From Peptococcaceae bacterium (GTDB lineage: Bacteria; Bacillota; DSM-521; Neomoorellales; Neomoorellaceae): DNA of 15,855 nucleotides. The stretch spans positions 1 through 15,855 of the forward strand of contig DOLC01000013.1 in the NCBI GenBank assembly GCA_003509545.1, given 5' to 3'. Below the pieces are notes generated by a model, which did not search any database, was not told the origin of the DNA, and saw only the letters and a list, made by a program, of their open reading frames with translations. Position 1 is the stretch's first letter, and each line of letters opens with the position of its first letter. Below, one piece after another: positions 6,275 through 12,423 of this stretch. Both the position numbers and the translations under genes were made by a program.

Positions 6275-7925
6275 ACTTTCCACCTCCTCCGGGAAATTTT
6301 ATCTCCCTGGCGAAACCCCGGACCGGTACTTCCCGGGGTTCCCGTCCCCGGGCCAGGACCAGGTGTTTGGCGTAAGCCGGGTCGGGGGCCGGGAAATCCG
6401 CCCGGTAGTGGGCGCCGCGGCTCTCACAACGCCACGCCGCCGCCTTCACCATAAGGGCGGCCAGGAGGAGCATATTACGGGCTTCCGCCCCCATGCGCCC
6501 GGCCGCCCCGCGGTACAAAAGGGGCCACATTTCTTCGATTCGGCAGGCCGCCTCCTCAAGGCCTCCGGCCTCCCGCACCAGCCCCACCCGCGCCCCCATG
6601 ATTTCCCGGAGCCGGGCTACCGCGTCCCCGGCGGCCTCCTCAGGTCCTTCCCCGCCCAGCTCCCGGTACTCTAAAGGAGGGCAGGGCGGCGCCTTCAGGG
6701 GACGATTCAGGAGTTCCCGGGCCACCCGTCCGCCGAAGACCAACCCCTCCAGGAGGGAATTGCTCCCCAAGCGGTTGGCGCCGTGGGCGCCGGTGCAGGC
6801 CACCTCCCCGCAGGCGTAAAGGCCCTCCAGAATCGTGCGTCCCTTGAGATCGGTACGCACCCCGCCCATAAAATAATGGGCCGCCGGCGCCACCGGCAGC
6901 CAGTGGCGGGCGGGGTCCAGGCCGGCCCGGCGGCAGGTGTCCACCAGGGTGGGAAAGCGGCACTCCAGCCACCCCGGGTCCAGATGTTTTAGGTCCAGGT
7001 AAACTCGCCCCTCCCCGGTGCGGGCCATTTCCGAGACTATGGCCCGGGCCACCACGTCCCGGGGCGCCAGCTCCGCCCTGGGATGGTAGCCGGGCATGAA
7101 CCGCTCTCCCCTGGCGTTCCGCAGGACGGCACCTTCCCCGCGGACGGCTTCGGTTATCAACAGGCCCGCCGCTCCGGGGTGGGCCAGGGCCGTGGGGTGG
7201 AACTGGTAGAACTCTAGGTCCGCCACTTCCGCCCCGGCCCGGTAGGCCATGGCCACCCCGTCCCCCGTGGCCCCTGCCGGGTTGGTGGTCACCGGATAAA
7301 GGGCCCCGGCCCCACCGCCGGCCAATACCGTAGCCGCCGCCAGGACGGCCGCCGTAGACCCGTCCGGCAGCAGCACCAAGGCGCCGAAGCAGCGGCCCTC
7401 CTCGACCAGGAGATCTAGAACCATAGTGTGGGATAGAATCTGCAGACCCTCGGTGGCCCGGGCCTTGGCGAAGAGGCCCCGCCAGAGGACGGCTCCCGTG
7501 GCATCTCCCCCGGCGTGGAGGACGCGCCTGCGGCTGTGGGCCCCCTCCCTGGCCAGGGCCAGGCGGCCCTCCTCCCGGTCGAAGGCTATGCCCCACTCTA
7601 GGAGCTCCCGTATGCGCTCCGGCCCCTCTTCCGCCAGCACCCTGGCGGCCTCCGGATCGCCCAGCCCCGCGCCGGCCGCCAGGGTGTCCGCCGTATGGAG
7701 GTCTGCAGAATCTTCCTCGTCCATGGCCGCCGCAATACCGCCCTGGGCCAAATAGGTGCAGCAGTCCTCAGGTCGGTCTTTGGCGGTCACGATAACCCGG
7801 CGGGGTGTTAGCTTCAGGGCGGTGAAGAGCCCGGCTATCCCGCTCCCTATAATGAGAACGTCCGTTTGCAGACAGGGAAGATCGCGTAAACTGAAGTTCA
7901 CCAAATAGCGGGGTACCGGCTCCAT
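6267..7925 (-). CDS. nadB: NadB, L-aspartate oxidase
   Basis: NadB is a cytoplasmic FAD enzyme that oxidises L-aspartate to iminoaspartate for NadA. The 552-residue product starts with the dinucleotide-binding motif IIGSGIAGLFTAL (25-37). The flavin-contact segment CCTYLAQGGIAAA (54-66), HAGGDATG (136-143), QFHPTAL (240-246) and ITEAVRGEGA (256-265) follow. His349 (AAHYFMGG) and Arg288 (APRDVVARAI) sit where the catalytic His/Arg of aspartate oxidase and fumarate reductase flavoproteins are expected. The run TGAHGANRLGSNSLLEG (377-393) is diagnostic. An EPREVP motif near the C terminus is also usual for NadB. The ATG at 7925 is three bases after the nadA stop and its 3' end overlaps nadC, so the three genes form one operon. 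Confidence 0.96.
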   Translation of the reverse strand: MEPVPRYLVNFSLRDLPCLQTDVLIIGSGIAGLFTALKLTPRRVIVTAKDRPEDCCTYLAQGGIAAAMDEEDSADLHTADTLAAGAGLGDPEAARVLAEEGPERIRELLEWGIAFDREEGRLALAREGAHSRRRVLHAGGDATGAVLWRGLFAKARATEGLQILSHTMVLDLLVEEGRCFGALVLLPDGSTAAVLAAATVLAGGGAGALYPVTTNPAGATGDGVAMAYRAGAEVADLEFYQFHPTALAHPGAAGLLITEAVRGEGAVLRNARGERFMPGYHPRAELAPRDVVARAIVSEMARTGEGRVYLDLKHLDPGWLECRFPTLVDTCRRAGLDPARHWLPVAPAAHYFMGGVRTDLKGRTILEGLYACGEVACTGAHGANRLGSNSLLEGLVFGGRVARELLNRPLKAPPCPPLEYRELGGEGPEEAAGDAVARLREIMGARVGLVREAGGLEEAACRIEEMWPLLYRGAAGRMGAEARNMLLLAALMVKAAAWRCESRGAHYRADFPAPDPAYAKHLVLARGREPREVPVRGFAREIKFPGGGGKYA

Positions 7926-7928
7926 GGC

Positions 7929-8831
7929 TTATCCCACTTTCAACATGCGCTCCAGGGCCTCCCTGGCCCGGCTGCGCACCGGCTCGGGCACCCGGACCAC
8001 CGGCTTCATTTCCCTCAGGGCCTGGGCTATCTTGGCCAAGCTCGTCAGCTTCATGTTGGGGCAGATCAGTCCCGGGGAGAGGAGATAAAACTTCTTACCG
8101 GGATTCTCCGCCTCCAGACGGTGGATTATACCCATTTCCGTGCCGATGAGGAACTCCCGGTCCCGGCTTTCCCGAGCGTACTTCAGGATCTGCCCCGTGC
8201 TCCCCACAAAGTCGGCTGCCTCCACCACCTCGGGCCGGCACTCGGGATGGACGAGGACCTTGGCCTCGGGGTGGGCTTCCCTGGCTTCCTCGACGTCTTC
8301 CCGGGTGACCCGGCAGTGGGTGAGGCAGGAGCCCTCCCAGGGGATAATCTCTTTATCGGTGAAGCGGGAAACATAATGGGCCAGGTTCCGGTCCGGCACA
8401 AAGAGGACCCGGCGGTGGGGCAGGGATTGCACCACCTGGACGGCGTTGCTGGAGGTGCAGCAGATGTCGCTTTCCGCCTTCACCTCGGCCGGGGAATTGA
8501 CGTAGCATACCACCGCGGCATCGGGGTACCGCTCCCGGGCCCGCCGCAGGGCTTCGGCATCGATGCTGTCGGCCAGGGGGCACCCGGCGAAGATGTCCGG
8601 GAGCAGAACGGTTTTCTCCGGGGCCAAAATGCTGGCGCTCTCGGCCATGAAGCGCACCCCCGCCAGCACCACCACCTCGGCAGGAGAGGCCGCCGCCTTG
8701 CGGCTCAGCTCCAAAGAATCCCCCACAAAATCGGCCATGTCCTGGACGGCATCCGGCTGGTAGTTGTGGGCGAGGATGACGGCCCTCCGCTTTTTTTTAA
8801 GCTCCTGGATTTCCTTGATAAGTTCCTCCAT
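7929..8831 (-). CDS. nadA: NadA, quinolinate synthase ([4Fe-4S])
   Basis: NadA condenses iminoaspartate with dihydroxyacetone phosphate to quinolinate. It needs an oxygen-sensitive [4Fe-4S] cluster, which suits an anaerobe. At 300 residues this is the short form seen in thermophiles. The three cluster cysteines are recognisable: Cys84 in FAGCPLAD, Cys169 in WEGSCLTH, and Cys257 in LICPNMKLT. Other conserved pieces are AHNYQ (21-25), DFVGDSL (34-40), the TSSNA segment (126-130), HPEC (195-198) and GTEMGIIHRL (230-239). I start at the ATG at 8831 (MEELIKEIQ, GGAG just upstream). A GTG at 8846 would add five residues (MEWRR) but lies within the purine-rich AAAGGTGG that looks like the ribosome binding site. 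It is the first gene of nadABC. Confidence 0.96.
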   Translation of the reverse strand: MEELIKEIQELKKKRRAVILAHNYQPDAVQDMADFVGDSLELSRKAAASPAEVVVLAGVRFMAESASILAPEKTVLLPDIFAGCPLADSIDAEALRRARERYPDAAVVCYVNSPAEVKAESDICCTSSNAVQVVQSLPHRRVLFVPDRNLAHYVSRFTDKEIIPWEGSCLTHCRVTREDVEEAREAHPEAKVLVHPECRPEVVEAADFVGSTGQILKYARESRDREFLIGTEMGIIHRLEAENPGKKFYLLSPGLICPNMKLTSLAKIAQALREMKPVVRVPEPVRSRAREALERMLKVG

Positions 8832-9022
8832 CCTTCTCCATTCCACCTTTCGTAGAAATAGCTACTCAACTGCTTTCCTGGTGCAGCACAAGTACACCCC
8901 AGGCTAGCGTTCCACCTTTCATACTTTCATAGAAATATCGGCTCAAGGCTCCCCGGCTCTCCTTAGAGCGCCGATTTGGCAACCCCTTTCTGAAGTAAAG
9001 CAAATACACCTGTCTTGTCATG
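8832..9022 (-). other. Long untranslated leader of nadABC with a duplicated initiation-region motif
   Basis: About 190 bases separate the predicted transcription start from nadA. Two copies of a motif, TTTCTAYGAAAG...GTGGAA, lie on the minus strand: one directly before nadA (ending near 8841) and one about 70 bases upstream (8911-8940, with an extra TATGAAAG). A third copy precedes niaR (9871-9888). The upstream copy could start an 18-codon peptide (ATG at about 8922, ending TGA near 8866), but with no good ribosome binding site. No known riboswitch was recognised. Confidence 0.4.
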
Positions 9023-9060
9023 TTTAAGCCCATTATAAGGCTACCGCTTAAGCCCGTCAA
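9006..9060 (-). promoter_or_regulatory. Sigma-A promoter of nadABC with candidate NiaR operator
   Basis: On the minus strand a -35 box TTGACG (9055-9060) and a perfect -10 box TATAAT (9032-9037) are separated by exactly 17 bases. The segment ACATGACAAGACAGGTGT (9006-9023) starts 8 bases after the -10 box, over the expected transcription start. It holds a GACA-A-GACA direct repeat between ACA and TGT ends. I take it as the likely NiaR operator because of its place and because niaR is adjacent. I could not compare it with a curated NiaR motif. Binding there would block initiation when nicotinate is abundant. Confidence 0.8.
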
Positions 9061-9072
9061 CGGGTCCCGGCA

Positions 9073-9336
9073 CTGGGTTATTCCCACTTTTTGCAGGGCA
9101 GGCCTGCTTGGGCTTGGAAGCGAGCGACTGAGCTTTCGCGGTAGCCAAACTTAAGCTTGGCGAAAGGCGAAGGCAGGCCCGAGGGCATGAATCCTTGCGG
9201 CCGGCAACTGAGGCAGGAGGCTTAAATCCTGCCGGGAAGCCTGCCGGAGCCTTGAGCCAAGCAAAAGTCCTGCCCGCGAAGGTTTCCAGAGCGAGCGAAA
9301 GCCAAGCAGGCCGGAATCAAAACTGGGATGCGCCAG
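9073..9336 (-). mobile_element. MITE-like element, copy 3 (264 bp, inverted), with perfect 9-bp target duplication
   Basis: The sequence is the reverse complement of the element at 5156-5427 with about 80% or better identity by eye, including 38 identical central bases (9191-9228 against 5267-5304). It is bounded by a perfect 9-bp direct repeat, GTCCCGGCA at 9064-9072 and 9337-9345, directly abutting the ends. The end near 9073 reads CTGGGTTATTCCCA; the other end (CTGGCGCATCCCAG on the minus strand) is more diverged. It sits between the niaR stop and the nad promoter. It has no credible gene. Confidence 0.92.
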
Positions 9337-9352
9337 GTCCCGGCAGCCTGGT

Positions 9353-9862
9353 TCACCTCAAGAGGATCCCCGCCTTAAGCAGCTCCCTCTCCATGGCCTT
9401 AAGGGCGTCCTCGTCGGGGGCCACCACCGTGTGCAGGTGCACCCCGCTCTCCGTAAGGGTGTAAAGGGGGTTGGCGCCGCTCTTCTTGAGTTTATCGATG
9501 AATTCATACACCTCCCGCCGGCACGAGACCATGAGGTAACCCCGCAGCTCCCCGTAGATGGGGTGCTCAACCGCCACATCCACCACCTTGCCGCCGTTGT
9601 CCACCATTATAAGGAGTTCCCTCTCCAGGCCCTCCAGGTCGTGGCGGCAGGCGAAGGTACGGCGGCAGCCCTCCTCCCTGGAGGGCAGCAGGTACCCCTG
9701 GGGGCTGGCCAAAATCTCGCTGCCCTGGGCCCTCAAGATAGCCACATCCTGGACAATTATCTGCCGGCTAACCCCCAGCCGGCGGGCGAGCTCGGCCCCG
9801 GTGACGGGCTCACCCCGACCCAAAATGGCTAAGATCTTTTCCCTTCTTTCCGCAGCCTTCAT
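9353..9862 (-). CDS. niaR: NiaR, nicotinate-responsive repressor (HTH + 3H domain)
   Basis: NiaR represses NAD synthesis and niacin salvage genes when nicotinic acid binds. The 169-residue product has an N-terminal winged helix-turn-helix of the HTH_11 type (residues 1-60; VTGAELARRLGVSRQIIVQDV is the recognition region). A C-terminal 3H domain follows, named for its histidines: His74 in CRHDLEG, His100 in EHPIYGEL, and His142/His144 in VHLHTVV. His74, Glu82, His142 and His144 align with the metal ligands described for the Thermotoga homologue, from memory. The ATG at 9862 follows AAAGGTGG by 10 bases, in the motif also found before nadA. It lies directly upstream of nadABC on the same strand, but MITE copy 3 and a separate promoter now lie between them. 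A 55-base copy of its middle is found at 11906-11960. Confidence 0.93.
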   Translation of the reverse strand: MKAAERREKILAILGRGEPVTGAELARRLGVSRQIIVQDVAILRAQGSEILASPQGYLLPSREEGCRRTFACRHDLEGLERELLIMVDNGGKVVDVAVEHPIYGELRGYLMVSCRREVYEFIDKLKKSGANPLYTLTESGVHLHTVVAPDEDALKAMERELLKAGILLR

Positions 9863-10215
9863 GGCGGCCGTTCCACCTTTCGCAGAAAAGTATCTGCCGG
9901 GCTTCCTGCTTCATCCACCGGCACCGGCTGTAGGCCTGCAGCCTCCGGTATCCACAGGCGCAAATTCCCGCGAAACTCGCAGCACATTCGGACCTATGGC
10001 GATAGTCTTACTTCTTGACCGTCCTCAACGCCGATGACAACAACCACAGCCGGGCCAAAGCCGTATGGGCAGACCTCTTAATAACTAGGCAATAGTTATC
10101 TCTCTATCATTCCCTTGCCCAAGGGGTGCTCCAGGCCACTCCAGGTATTTCCCGCCGGCTGAAGAAAAGATGATCCTTGAGTTTTTGGCCCATGAAGCCT
10201 TCCTCGCAGTATTGC
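9863..10215. other. Gene-poor stretch upstream of niaR: near-perfect palindrome and a vapC fragment
   Basis: About 350 bases hold no intact gene. An 18-base near-perfect palindrome lies at 9926-9943 (GGCTG, one mismatched pair, AGGCCT core, CAGCC), 63 bases upstream of the niaR start, and could be an operator or short hairpin. A vapC remnant lies at 10011-10083 (separate entry). No clear -35/-10 pair for niaR was identified, and nothing recognisable was found in 10084-10215. Confidence 0.5.
10011..10083 (+). pseudogene. Fragment of a vapC-type PIN toxin gene
   Basis: These about 70 bases match codons 10-34 of the intact toxin gene at 11392-11826 with only scattered differences. The translated remnant TVLNADDNNHSRAKAVWADL corresponds to AVLDADDNNHSQAKAVWAGL. 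The start region with the first catalytic aspartate and everything after about residue 34 are missing, and stop codons follow. It has the same orientation as the intact gene about 1.4 kb away. It is a remnant of a duplicated or related toxin gene and is not expected to be functional. Confidence 0.85.
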
Positions 10216-10632
10216 TTAATTATCCCGGCAGGCACCGGACTGGACCTCGAAATATTGTCTGGGTGTGCAAATAAGAATGTCCTGAATCTTTAGACCAAAG
10301 TATTTCTCAAAGTGCCGCTTGTCGCCCGTAACAAAATGAGTAGCTCTGGCGCACAGCGCAGCAGCCAATAACGGACGGTCTTTCTCCGGCAGGGAAACCG
10401 GACATAGCACGCCAGGTGGGGGCTCCGGCACCAACGTTAACTCTTTTGCCAGATCCTCCAGGCGGCGTCTTTGGTCTTGATTATCCAGGTTTCTCCGGGC
10501 TTCTTCGAGAGCGTAGCCCGACGTTAAGAGTTTGATTTTTCCAGAGCGGGCTAGTTCCCAAAAGCGTAGCAGGGAAGAGCTGCCGTAGGCAGCAGAAAAA
10601 AGTACGTTGGCGTCAAGAAAGACTCGGTCCAT
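10216..10632 (-). CDS. VapC-type PIN-domain toxin (pair 1)
   Basis: This 138-residue PIN-domain protein is a probable metal-dependent ribonuclease toxin that would cut RNA when not bound by its antitoxin. The acidic residues expected in the active site are present: Asp7 in VFLDANVLFSA, Glu43/Glu44 in GYALEEA, Asp85 in LPEKDRPLL, and Asp104 in VTGDKRHF. The PEKDRPLLAAAL and TGDKRHF forms resemble the PIN subgroup often paired with AbrB-like antitoxins. The ATG at 10632 is chosen (CGGAGC seven bases upstream, family-like N terminus) over the longer frame to 10677. It overlaps the 3' end of its antitoxin gene by 20 bases, so the two are translationally coupled. The target RNA cannot be inferred. 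Confidence 0.85.
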   Translation of the reverse strand: MDRVFLDANVLFSAAYGSSSLLRFWELARSGKIKLLTSGYALEEARRNLDNQDQRRRLEDLAKELTLVPEPPPGVLCPVSLPEKDRPLLAAALCARATHFVTGDKRHFEKYFGLKIQDILICTPRQYFEVQSGACRDN

Positions 10633-10933
10633 CCGAAGCTCCGGGCGGCGGATCGTGGGGTATTGTCTTCGGATCAAGCCCCATCTTACGCACTTCCTCT
10701 ACCGCCCAGGCATAGTCTTCCGGAGTAACGGCGTTATTTAAGAGGAACTCCGCCTTGCGCTCTGGAGTATATATTTCCACCGGATAAACGGAAGCCGGTC
10801 TAAGTAATATACCTTCCTCCCTCGGCTCAAATACCAGAATACTTCCTTCCTCCAGGCGATACTGTTGCCGAAGCGCCGCAGGGATTGTAATGGTGCCCCG
10901 CTTTCCTACCCGTACCGGCTCGGATCTCCTCAT
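10613..10933 (-). CDS. AbrB/SpoVT-type antitoxin (pair 1)
   Basis: The 106-residue protein starts with an AbrB-like swapped-hairpin DNA-binding domain (about residues 1-48; VRVGKRGTITIPAALRQQYRLEEGSILVF, with the usual G-x-ITIP and L-x-x-G pattern). A C-terminal tail rich in charged residues and prolines presumably wraps and blocks the toxin. The ATG at 10933 is preferred to an upstream GTG at 10942 because AGAGGTGG precedes it closely. It is the first gene of the pair and overlaps the toxin start. A palindrome covering the promoter suggests that the antitoxin, or the complex, represses its own transcription. Confidence 0.85.
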   Translation of the reverse strand: MRRSEPVRVGKRGTITIPAALRQQYRLEEGSILVFEPREEGILLRPASVYPVEIYTPERKAEFLLNNAVTPEDYAWAVEEVRKMGLDPKTIPHDPPPGASDGPSLS

Positions 10934-10943
10934 GAGAACCACC

Positions 10944-10982
10944 TCTGAATTTCAGAATATCAGAAGGAGCAGGCCATGTCAA
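10944..10982 (-). promoter_or_regulatory. Promoter of toxin-antitoxin pair 1 with overlapping perfect palindrome
   Basis: On the minus strand the -35 box TTGACA (10977-10982) and the -10 box TATTCT (10954-10959) have a 17-base spacer. The perfect 13-base palindrome TCTGAATTTCAGA (10944-10956) overlaps the -10 box and the expected start site, and a further CAGAA half-site lies at 10961-10965. This is where an autorepressor operator is expected. The predicted leader is only about 15 bases and the palindrome runs up to the ribosome binding site. Confidence 0.8.
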
Positions 10983-11146
10983 TTTTTACAGGGACCCCGC
11001 CGGAATGCGTCCGGTTTTAAATTTGTTTTCGCCGAAACATAACCCCGGCGCTGCGGGCGACGCCGCCGTGGCAAGAAGGTTGAAATTAACGCAACGTTAT
11101 GCTAACATCACAGCATAGAATGTAATCGTGTAAGTGAGGTGGTATT
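10983..11146. other. Divergent intergenic region between toxin-antitoxin pairs 1 and 2
   Basis: The two pairs are transcribed away from each other from this gap. It contains the GC-rich run around 11045-11075 (CCCCGGCGCTGCGGGCGACG and following) and the promoter of pair 2. No gene was seen. Confidence 0.5.
11080..11117 (+). promoter_or_regulatory. Probable promoter and operator of toxin-antitoxin pair 2
   Basis: TTGAAA (11080-11085) and TAACAT (11103-11108) are spaced by 17 bases and give a leader of about 32 bases. An inverted repeat, TATGCT (11098-11103) and AGCATA (11112-11117) with an 8-base centre, covers the -10 box. That is the expected place for an operator of the ribbon-helix-helix antitoxin. 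GAGGTGGTATT precedes the ATG at 11147. Confidence 0.65.
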
Positions 11147-11395
11147 ATGATTCGCACCCAGGTCCAGCTCACAGAGGCCCAGTTTGAGGCACTTAAGAAG
11201 TTGAGTGCCGCGGAAAATTTATCCATGGCAGAACTAATCCGGCGCGGTGTAGATCTGATCCTGGCGTCAGGAACAGACATCGACAATGGAGAGCGGATAA
11301 ACCGTGCGCTGGCGGCAGCCGGGCGTTTCCGTTCCGGCGTCAAAGACCTTTCTGTTAACCACAGTACTTATTTTGCAGAGGCGGTGGCAGAGTGA
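11147..11395 (+). CDS. Ribbon-helix-helix (CopG/Arc-like) antitoxin (pair 2)
   Basis: The 82-residue protein has a short N-terminal beta strand (IRTQVQLTEAQFEAL) followed by two helices with the SMAELIRRGVDLIL segment (about 26-39). This is the ribbon-helix-helix DNA-binding fold. The tail (about 45-82) is polar and would contact the toxin. RHH antitoxins of VapB type repress their own operon as dimers. The start has a strong ribosome binding site (GAGGTGG, 5-7 bases upstream). The stop codon overlaps the GTG start of the toxin by four bases (GTGA). It belongs to a different DNA-binding family from the antitoxins of pairs 1 and 3. Confidence 0.88.
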   Translation: MIRTQVQLTEAQFEALKKLSAAENLSMAELIRRGVDLILASGTDIDNGERINRALAAAGRFRSGVKDLSVNHSTYFAEAVAE

Positions 11396-11826
11396 AGGTT
11401 TTCGTCGACACTTCCGCCTTCTTGGCCGTCCTCGACGCCGATGACAACAACCACAGCCAGGCCAAAGCCGTCTGGGCAGGCCTCTTAAATTCCCGTACCC
11501 CGCTTTTGACCACCGGTTATGTTTTGGTGGAAACCTATGCGTTGATTCAACACAGACTCGGTATGGAGGCAGTGCGAGTCTTTCATGAGGATATCGAGCC
11601 CCTATTAAAGATTGAATGGGTAGACGCTTCACTACATTCTCTGGGCGCGAATGCCGTCTTGGCGGCCAACCGGAGGAAGTTAAGCCTCGTGGATACGGTC
11701 AGTTTTGCCGTGATGAGAAAACTGGGGATCAAGAAGGCTTTTGCTTTTGATCAACATTATATCGAACAGGGCTTCGAATGCCTTGGGTTCCCTACCCGGA
11801 GTTCGACAGTTTCTAGGCAAGAATGA
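11392..11826 (+). CDS. vapC: VapC-type PIN-domain toxin (pair 2)
   Basis: The 144-residue PIN ribonuclease has its acidic residues in place: Asp6 in VFVDTSAFLA, Glu47 in GYVLVETYAL, Asp101 in LSLVDTVSFAVM, and Asp120 in AFAFDQHYIEQGF. The pattern D-T-S-A-F, V-E, S-L-V-D and F-D-x-H-(F/Y) is the classic form of VapC-like toxins (COG2402-type). It starts with GTG, overlapping the antitoxin stop by four bases. A remnant of a closely related gene lies at 10011-10083, so this toxin type has been duplicated locally. It is probably functional, since all catalytic positions are kept and the frame is open. Confidence 0.9.
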   Translation: MKVFVDTSAFLAVLDADDNNHSQAKAVWAGLLNSRTPLLTTGYVLVETYALIQHRLGMEAVRVFHEDIEPLLKIEWVDASLHSLGANAVLAANRRKLSLVDTVSFAVMRKLGIKKAFAFDQHYIEQGFECLGFPTRSSTVSRQE

Positions 11827-12009
11827 CTGCTGTGCTAGAATTCATCTTGCCAGCCTCATGCGCCTGCATTTCTTTAGGGGTAGTTTAGGCTGCTGTTCAT
11901 GTTCAGGCACGAGACCATGAGGTAACCCCGCAGCTCACCGTAGACGGGATGCTCAACCGCTTCCCGGCGGAGCCGCAGAGGTTCTACGAGGGGCTGCGCG
12001 CCCGGCAGG
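11827..12009. other. Debris between toxin-antitoxin pairs 2 and 3
   Basis: This stretch holds the niaR fragment (11906-11960). It continues with an open plus-strand frame (RFPAEPQRFYEGLRARQVTG..., to a TAA at 12031-12033) that looks like the tail of some gene and runs into the 3' end of pair 3's toxin. I cannot identify that tail. Bases 11827-11905 hold nothing recognisable. Confidence 0.4.
11906..11960 (-). pseudogene. Fragment of niaR (codons about 97-115)
   Basis: Bases 11906-11960 match 9520-9574 inside niaR with three differences in 55. The copy has the same orientation. It covers the EHPIYGELRGYLMVSC region of the 3H domain. Both ends break off abruptly, so it is a non-functional remnant of a niaR duplicate or of a rearrangement. 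Confidence 0.88.
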
Positions 12010-12423
12010 TTACCGGTCTCCTGGCGGGGTAACCCATCTGACGTTTAACTTTTCAAAATCATTGTCAAAAGAACAGATACTTTCTTCCTGTGCCCGGGCC
12101 AGCGCGGCAAGGTAGGCATCTACGAAGTCGACGTTTTTTTCCGCCATATCTTGCAGAGCCTGGATAAGCAACGCGGGGTTTTCGGCGTAAATTCCCTCGG
12201 CGCCGAGAAAGGAGATCAAAGTTTCGGCGATCTGACTTTTGTCATACCTGTAAAAGGAAGAGAGTACCCATACGATTTCGGCTACTACCAGATGAGATAC
12301 CCGCAAGCCGATATCTCCTTTTTCAGCGCGGCTCATTAGCTCCAGGGCTTTGGCGGCCATTTCTGGAGGGTTGCCGGTGAGAAAGCGCAGGACAACGTTG
12401 GCATCAACCCACAAATAAACCAT
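12010..12423 (-). CDS. VapC-type PIN-domain toxin (pair 3)
   Basis: This 137-residue PIN protein carries Asp7 in LWVDANVVLRFL, Glu49 in VVAEIVWVL, Asp99/Asp102 in NVDFVDAYLA, and Asp120/Asp122 in CSFDNDFEKL, in the usual order of the active-site acids. The segment FDNDFEKLNVRW near the C terminus is typical of PIN toxins paired with AbrB-like antitoxins. Its ATG overlaps the antitoxin stop by one base (TAATG), so translation is coupled. The last codons overlap an unidentified plus-strand gene tail, but the C terminus has an ordinary length. Confidence 0.9.
   Translation of the reverse strand: MVYLWVDANVVLRFLTGNPPEMAAKALELMSRAEKGDIGLRVSHLVVAEIVWVLSSFYRYDKSQIAETLISFLGAEGIYAENPALLIQALQDMAEKNVDFVDAYLAALARAQEESICSFDNDFEKLNVRWVTPPGDR

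Noticed and set aside
6640..7596. A 318-codon frame in the same direction as nadB
   Set aside because: It is an out-of-frame shadow of nadB with a Gly/Pro/Arg-rich translation and no recognisable fold.
8866..9087. A 73-codon minus-strand frame upstream of nadA, and its 18-codon tail as a leader peptide
   Set aside because: The frame runs through the element end, target duplication and nad promoter. The short version lacks a proper ribosome binding site and shows no run of regulatory codons.
5147..9345. nadABC as cargo of a composite transposon, since two inverted copies of the element bracket it
   Set aside because: Each copy has its own distinct 9-bp target duplication, and the outermost flanks (ATAAGCTGC and GTCCCGGCA) do not match, so the copies inserted independently.
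10171..10272. A small plus-strand frame (ATG to TAA) overlapping the end of toxin 1
   Set aside because: It has no ribosome binding site, overlaps a supported gene on the other strand, and its sequence shows no family pattern.
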